Under the pieces are notes generated by a model, which saw only the letters and a list, made by a program, of their open reading frames with translations, was not told the DNA's origin and did no database searches. Made by a program: the position numbers and the translations under genes. This document shows, piece after piece, positions 59,583 through 64,000 of a DNA stretch of 64,000 bases. This stretch comes from Pantoea sp. BAV 3049 (lineage in GTDB: Bacteria > Pseudomonadota > Gammaproteobacteria > Enterobacterales > Enterobacteriaceae): NCBI RefSeq assembly GCF_009765445.1, contig NZ_WHOY01000031.1, positions 4,785,782-4,849,781 of the forward strand, given 5' to 3'. How positions within the stretch are numbered: position 1 is the stretch's first letter; each line of letters opens with the position of its first letter.

Positions 59583-59852
59583 ATGAATGAGATAGCGAAT
59601 GGCGCAATGGGTTATACGTCGATGGGGTTTTTGGTCGCGCTGGCGATCGTCGGGTTGATAGCCTGGTATTTCATTAATCGTGCCAGCGTAAAAGCCACTC
59701 AACAGGTTCGCCTGCTGGAGGCATTACTGGAAGAGCAGAAGCGGCAAAATGCACTGCTGCGCCGCCTGACGGATTCCGTGGCCGGTAAAGAGCAGGCCGC
59801 CGGCAGTGAGAAAGAGAGCAAAGACTTTACCCGTTTGATCCCGGAGCGATAA
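59583..59852 (+). CDS. yebO: Small membrane protein YebO
   Basis: 89 residues from MNEIANGAMGYTS at 59583 (GAGG upstream). One helix at about 15-34 ending WYFINRAS, then a coiled-coil (LLEALLEEQKRQNALLRRL). Matches YebO. In E. coli mgrB lies between yobH and yebO; none is seen here. Confidence 0.92.
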   Translation: MNEIANGAMGYTSMGFLVALAIVGLIAWYFINRASVKATQQVRLLEALLEEQKRQNALLRRLTDSVAGKEQAAGSEKESKDFTRLIPER

Positions 59853-59878
59853 TCGCCCAACTCAAGGACAGATATTCT

Positions 59879-60883
59879 ATGGTGTGGCTCAACCCCTGGT
59901 ACGATCCCCTCAAGGCGCATCACACGCCTGATGGTTTTTGTAATCATGAAGAAGAATTGCGGCAGAATGGTGATCTCAGGCGCTGGCGCCAGGAGCGTAA
60001 AGCGGAAGGATTGCCTTTTCCTCCGGCTCAGGGCTATGACAAGTTTACTCAGCAGTGGTGGCAGAAAGCGGATCTCACTGGTGAGGAGGACGCCGTTTGG
60101 TGGCTGGGTCATGCCTGTTTGCTGCTGCGGTCTGGCGGAAAATATACGCTTATCGATCCAGCTTTGTCCAGGCGCGTCTCACCGGTGAGTTTCTTCGGTC
60201 CGAAGCGCAAAACGCCCGCTGCACTTGAGATTAAAGACTTACCGGCGCTGGACTGCGTACTGATCTCGCATAGTCACTACGATCATCTTGATCGACCTAC
60301 CATAAAAAAAATTCTTAAACGCTTTCCCAAAACCCAGTTCGTAGTGCCACTGGGGCTAAAGCCGTGGTTCAGCAGGCTGGGTGCCCGAAATGTGGTGCAG
60401 CTGGACTGGTGGGAAACCACCGACGCTGCAGGGCTGCAAATTCATGCTGTACCTGCCCGTCACTGGAGCATGAGAACGCCCTGGGACCGGAACCATTCGC
60501 TGTGGTGTGGCTGGGTGATACAAAATAAAGAATTAAATTTCTGGTTTACCGGTGACAGTGGTTATACGGAAAATCTATTGGAAATTTCCCGACGACTGGG
60601 GCCATTCAACCTGGCGGCATTACCTGTGGGGGCTTATGCACCAAAATGGTTCATGCGCGGGCAGCATATGGACCCGGAACAGGCAGTGCTTCTGCACCAG
60701 GCATTAGGTCAGCCGCTGAGTATCCCTATCCATTGGGGTGTGTTCGAACTGGCGGACGAATCGCTGGATGAACCGCCGAAAGTGCTGTCGGCGGCCATGC
60801 AGGCAGCAGGAATGGATGAAAGCCGATTCCAGCCATGGAAAATTGGCGCGAAAAAGGCGCTAAATAATATATTCCAGGAATAA
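59879..60883 (+). CDS. MBL-fold hydrolase, NAPE-PLD/RomA-like
   Basis: 334 residues. Metallo-beta-lactamase fold with the zinc motif ISHSHYDHLDRP and the upstream WWLGHACLLL; further His/Asp ligands are in VPARHWSMR, FTGDSGY and IHWGVF. The overall plan (LIDPALSRRVSPVSFFGPKR) resembles NAPE-type phospholipase D-like proteins. Substrate unknown. It follows yebO after 26 bp and is probably co-transcribed. E. coli K-12 has no such gene at this place. Confidence 0.85.
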   Translation: MVWLNPWYDPLKAHHTPDGFCNHEEELRQNGDLRRWRQERKAEGLPFPPAQGYDKFTQQWWQKADLTGEEDAVWWLGHACLLLRSGGKYTLIDPALSRRVSPVSFFGPKRKTPAALEIKDLPALDCVLISHSHYDHLDRPTIKKILKRFPKTQFVVPLGLKPWFSRLGARNVVQLDWWETTDAAGLQIHAVPARHWSMRTPWDRNHSLWCGWVIQNKELNFWFTGDSGYTENLLEISRRLGPFNLAALPVGAYAPKWFMRGQHMDPEQAVLLHQALGQPLSIPIHWGVFELADESLDEPPKVLSAAMQAAGMDESRFQPWKIGAKKALNNIFQE

Positions 60884-61423
60884 TCCTAAAACCCTTTTAT
60901 TTAACGCTGTGAAGAAATGAGAAGCACGTCTAATAATACAAAGAGATTGATGGTACGACCGGGAATAAATTGAAGACCTTTGTGCTTTTTAATGGGGCAA
61001 TGTGAAATACAGCCTCCTGATTTTGGTGCAATTTAAAATGAAATTGTACCAGCGGCTTCTTTTTGTACACCAGTGGTTGACAGACTTTTAACCTATGACC
61101 TTCTTGGGGCAATGAATTTTTTTGAGCAAGCAATGCCATAATTGTGCAATAAATTCAGGCCATACTGGTGACAGCGTTAAACGGGGGGAATAGACTTCGG
61201 CGAGACGGCGGGCTATCATAGACCCTACGTTTTGAGTAACAATTAGGCCTGCAGCATTCGGTTTTTAACCATTAACGTTTTCAGACGCTCTGCATAATGT
61301 GCAAATTGTGCCAGACCCGTTTCAATAGTGTGCGGCATCTCTATCACTGTTTAAAAATGACTTGCCATTAATAAACGAATATGTGATAACGCTTTCTGGG
61401 TTAAACGAGGTACAGTTCTGTTT
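60884..61423. other. 540-bp gap before yobF-cspC; candidate promoter only
   Basis: I found no convincing gene here on either strand. TTGCCA (61362-61367), 16-nt spacer and TGATAA (61384-61389) could form the promoter of yobF-cspC. The rest is AT-rich and may contain a long regulated leader. Confidence 0.4.
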
Positions 61424-61516
61424 ATGTATGGCATCTTCAGTAAAGAAGTTCTGAGCAAAGACGTTAAGTTGAATACCGCTTCCTTGCCGAGCCTTAATTC
61501 GTGCCTCATGCAGTAG
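61424..61516 (+). CDS. yobF: Small protein YobF, short form
   Basis: 30 residues starting [20 protein letters not shown]; E. coli YobF starts [20 protein letters not shown] and is 47 residues, as I recall it. ACGAGG lies upstream. The conserved first 12 residues and the place just before cspC support the call; the protein ends early at TAG 61514-61516. Confidence 0.75.
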   Translation: [30 protein letters not shown]

Positions 61517-61577
61517 TGTCTCTGGTTTTTCTGTACGTAAGCCCTCGGGCGAATAAACACTCTAAGGAATTTGCAAA

Positions 61578-61787
61578 ATGGCAAAGATTAAAGGTCAGGT
61601 TAAGTGGTTCAACGAGTCTAAAGGTTTTGGTTTCATCACCCCAGCTGACGGCAGCAAAGATGTGTTCGTACACTTCTCTGCAATCCAGGGTAATGGCTTC
61701 AAAACTCTGGCTGAAGGCCAGAACGTTGAGTTCGAAATTCAGGATGGCCAGAAAGGCCCTGCTGCTGTGAACGTCACCGCTATCTAA
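61578..61787 (+). CDS. cspC: Cold shock-like RNA chaperone CspC
   Basis: 69 residues. Single cold-shock OB fold with RNP1 KGFGFI and RNP2 VFVHF. CspC is made at normal growth temperature and stabilises stress mRNAs such as rpoS. Preceded by AAGGAATTTGCAAA. A terminator follows at 61850. Confidence 0.97.
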
Positions 61788-61849
61788 TTTTCGATCTGAG
61801 CCTGCTATTGCCCGCGCGTCGTGTAATCCAGGCAAGAATCTGAATGTCA

Positions 61850-61877
61850 AAGCCCTGCCAGAAATGGCAGGGCTTTT
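61850..61877 (+). terminator. Terminator after cspC
   Basis: AAGCCCTGCCA pairs with TGGCAGGGCTT around GAAA, followed by T-rich sequence. Confidence 0.92.
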
Positions 61878-61955
61878 TCGTTGGCTGCAGGAAAGGGTGC
61901 CGTCGTCGGTCGCTTTCCGGTAAACTGCCGCCGTCAATGTTGCCGGAGAAGTGCT

Positions 61956-62801
61956 ATGTCGTACCTGTGTCCCCTTTGCCATCAGCCCTTGCTGCCTGAA
62001 GCGTCCGTCTGGCGCTGTGAAAACCGGCACCAGTTTGATCGGGCAAAAGAGGGCTACGTTAATCTGTTGCCGGTACAGCATAAGAGATCCCGCCAGCCAG
62101 GCGACAGCGCAGATATGATGCAGGCACGGCGCGAGTTTCTCGATGCCGGACACTATCAAGCTCTGCAGCAGAAAGTTTGTGAGTTGTTTGAGCGTGTACT
62201 GCCGCAGTCGCCAGTCAGCCTGCTGGATATTGGCTGCGGGGAAGGGTATTACACCCACGAAGTGGCTAACCGCCTGCAGGCGCGAGGTGAGGCTTTGATT
62301 TACGGGCTGGATGTGTCAAAAGTCGCGGTGCGCTCTGGTGCTAAGCGTTATCACAACGTTGAGTTCTGTGTGGCTTCCAGCCACCGTCTGCCCTTTGCAG
62401 GCGCTCAGTTTGATGCAGTGCTGCGAATTTATGCACCCTGTAAGGCTGAAGAACTGGCACGTGTGGTGAGGGATAATGGTTATGTGCTGACCGTTACGCC
62501 AGGTCCACGCCATCTGATCCAATTTAAAGAGCTTATCTATCAGGAAGTGAAACTGCACGATGAAACGCCGGAGCGGATGGACGGTTTTGAGCTGGTGGAA
62601 CAGCATTCACTGAATTATCCGCTGCGGCTGAACAGCGAAGAGTCTGCAGCACTGCTGCAGATGACGCCGTTTGCGTGGCGCGCACGTCCGGAAGTGTGGG
62701 GAGTACTGGCAACCACCAGCGAGTTTGCCTGTGAAACCGACTTTACCCTGCGTTTATGGCAGCGCAGGGTAGTTGCAGAACTTACTGCTGTTCAACCATA
62801 A
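61956..62801 (+). CDS. rlmA: 23S rRNA m1G745 methyltransferase RlmA
   Basis: 281 residues from [13 protein letters not shown] at 61956. N-terminal zinc finger (CPLCHQ with [10 protein letters not shown]), then a SAM-dependent methyltransferase domain ([16 protein letters not shown]) and the [11 protein letters not shown] segment. Modifies G745 of 23S rRNA. Its end overlaps yobD (convergent) by 20 bp. Confidence 0.96.
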   Translation: MSYLCPLCHQPLLPEASVWRCENRHQFDRAKEGYVNLLPVQHKRSRQPGDSADMMQARREFLDAGHYQALQQKVCELFERVLPQSPVSLLDIGCGEGYYTHEVANRLQARGEALIYGLDVSKVAVRSGAKRYHNVEFCVASSHRLPFAGAQFDAVLRIYAPCKAEELARVVRDNGYVLTVTPGPRHLIQFKELIYQEVKLHDETPERMDGFELVEQHSLNYPLRLNSEESAALLQMTPFAWRARPEVWGVLATTSEFACETDFTLRLWQRRVVAELTAVQP

Positions 62802-63240
62802 ACTGATAAATACTTTCAAGATCGTCCAGCTTGCGAACATGGATCAGCAGGCGGCGATTTTCCAGCTCAATAACCAGAATACCGTCTTCTGACAGGTTCA
62901 TACTTTTAATCCGGCTCCAGGCGATAAAGATATTGGCGTAATAGAAGCCATTGGCCTTTAAAAGCAATTTAGGCAGCCGGATCCAGAACAAATAAAGCGA
63001 AACAAAAGCCAGAGCCAGCAGCAGTGTGGTGGTGATCTGCGGGCCGTGATTATTCAGGTTTTGATACAGCAGAATGGCGATCAGGCCAACGAAGATCAGG
63101 CTGTCCAGCTTGTTTCTTCGTTTCAGCAGCACCTTCAGACCGGTTTTGCCATGCAGACGGTCCATAATCAGTTCATCGTAAATCGCGTAAAGCAGAAACA
63201 ACGTGATAAACAGCACGATGACGTAATCAGTCAGTGACAT
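62782..63240 (-). CDS. yobD: DUF986 inner membrane protein YobD
   Basis: 152 residues with about three hydrophobic segments (1-22, 45-62, 70-88) and conserved [19 protein letters not shown] and [19 protein letters not shown]. Same place next to the man operon as in E. coli. Function unknown. Confidence 0.93.
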   Translation of the reverse strand: MSLTDYVIVLFITLFLLYAIYDELIMDRLHGKTGLKVLLKRRNKLDSLIFVGLIAILLYQNLNNHGPQITTTLLLALAFVSLYLFWIRLPKLLLKANGFYYANIFIAWSRIKSMNLSEDGILVIELENRRLLIHVRKLDDLESIYQFMVEQQ

Positions 63241-63304
63241 CTTTTTTCCTCTGAAAGAACAGCCGGGATCGTTTTAGTCAAAGCGATTCCGGCTGACCTC
63301 TGAA

Positions 63305-63328
63305 TAAATACCGGGGTTTCCCCCGGTA
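63305..63328 (-). terminator. Terminator of the man operon
   Basis: AATACCGGGG pairs with CCCCGGTATT; lies just after manZ on its strand. Confidence 0.75.
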
Positions 63329-63335
63329 TTCACGG

Positions 63336-64000
63336 TTACACGCCGAGCAGGCCGATCCAGTATCCAAAGATACCGATCACGAAGAAGCCCATAATAATCC
63401 ACAGCGCGTTGACTTTACGTCGCAGCAGCCACATACAGCCAAAGGTCAGCAGCAGCGGGATCAGCCCTGGCATCAGCTGGTCAAGAATTGACTGCACGGT
63501 GGTGACGGTGGTTTTACCCGTCTGGTCGGTAATGCGTGATACAACCAGCGGCACGTTAACGTGGGTCCATTTGTTAACCAATGCCCCCATCACAAACAGG
63601 CCCAGAATCGACGCCCCCTCGGTCAGTTTCTGCAGGAAGCCACCCCCCATATCGCCGACGATATCCACGCCTTTACGGTAGCCGTAAGCCACACCGTAAT
63701 AGCGAACCAGCATACGAACCAGGTTAAACAGAACAAAGAACAGCAGAGGGCCCAGCAGACTACCGCTCATCGCGATACCGGCTCCCAGCGCGGCGAACAC
63801 CGGACGAACGGTGCCCCAGAAAATAGGGTCGCCCACCCCAGCCAGCGGACCCATCAGACCCACTTTGATGCCGTTGATTGCCGCATCATCAATCGGTGCG
63901 CCGTTAGCACGCTGTTCTTCCATCGCCATGGTTACGCCAAGCACCGGAGCCGCAACGTAAGGGTGGGTGTTAAAGAACTCCAGATGGCGTTTGATTGCCT
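63336..64000 (-). CDS. manZ: Mannose PTS permease component IID, 5' end outside the window
   Basis: About 220 residues of the C-terminal part. The frame continues upstream to the window edge (HLEFFNTHPYVAAPVLG). Mannose-family PTS IID: GPLAGVGDPIFWGTVRPV and the hydrophobic C terminus ending GYWIGLLGV. Together with ManX and ManY it imports and phosphorylates mannose, glucose and amino sugars. Confidence 0.97.
   Translation of the reverse strand, partial: AIKRHLEFFNTHPYVAAPVLGVTMAMEEQRANGAPIDDAAINGIKVGLMGPLAGVGDPIFWGTVRPVFAALGAGIAMSGSLLGPLLFFVLFNLVRMLVRYYGVAYGYRKGVDIVGDMGGGFLQKLTEGASILGLFVMGALVNKWTHVNVPLVVSRITDQTGKTTVTTVQSILDQLMPGLIPLLLTFGCMWLLRRKVNALWIIMGFFVIGIFGYWIGLLGV

Overview
The window is a piece of an Enterobacterales chromosome, most likely Erwinia or Pantoea. 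This rests on the Escherichia-like gene order (cmoAB, aspS-nudB-yebC-ruvCAB, znuABC, mepM, lpxM, pykA, hexR, zwf, eda, purT, yebG, ptrB, exoX, holE, yobA-yebZ-yebY, pphA, rsmF, yebTS, msrC, proQ, prc, htpX, yebQ, kdgR, yobH, yebO, cspC, rlmA, yobD, manZ). It is combined with a desferrioxamine operon (dfoJACS) and DUF4225 proteins, both typical of plant-associated Erwiniaceae. The genus is an inference from content; no rRNA or tRNA gene was seen.

Layout: (1) 1-800: 3' part of cutC, whose 3' end appears to contain the sigmaE-dependent sRNA MicL. (2) About 800-4600: accessory island 1. It holds a frameshifted DUF4225 protein facing a small membrane protein, a double-glycine microcin-like peptide with an overlapping immunity-type membrane protein, a LexA-controlled small gene broken at a run of nine G, and a decayed tyrosine recombinase abutting a second DUF4225 N-terminal fragment. 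(3) 4.6-21.3 kb: core genes for tRNA wobble modification, aspartyl-tRNA synthesis, Holliday-junction processing, zinc uptake, murein hydrolysis and lipid A acylation. (4) 21.4-28.3 kb: the dfo siderophore operon, with a clear Fur box on its -10 element and a CRP site upstream. (5) 28.4-43 kb: central carbon metabolism (pykA, hexR, zwf, eda, with edd missing), purT, SOS gene yebG, ptrB with an internal amber codon, exoX, holE and a CopC/CopD pair. (6) 43.1-45.9 kb: sRNA gene sdsR followed by accessory island 2. This holds a lambda-type integrase remnant, a putative toxin/immunity pair, a frameshifted two-membrane-segment protein and small hypothetical genes. (7) 45.9-64 kb: core genes again, ending inside manZ.

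The most interesting signal links the two islands. Three separate accessory genes (DUF4225 at 2065, DUF4225 remnant at 4373, unknown 44718 gene) lie behind the same promoter plus a leader of about 90 nt (TTTACA-N17-CATAGT or a close variant). A membrane motif of the microcin immunity-type protein in island 1 recurs in a gene of island 2. Both islands carry dead integrases and several homopolymer or single-base frameshifts. They look like the remains of a family of small antagonism genes (toxin plus membrane immunity) spread by integration and kept under one expression signal. All homology calls were made by reading the sequence; no database was searched.
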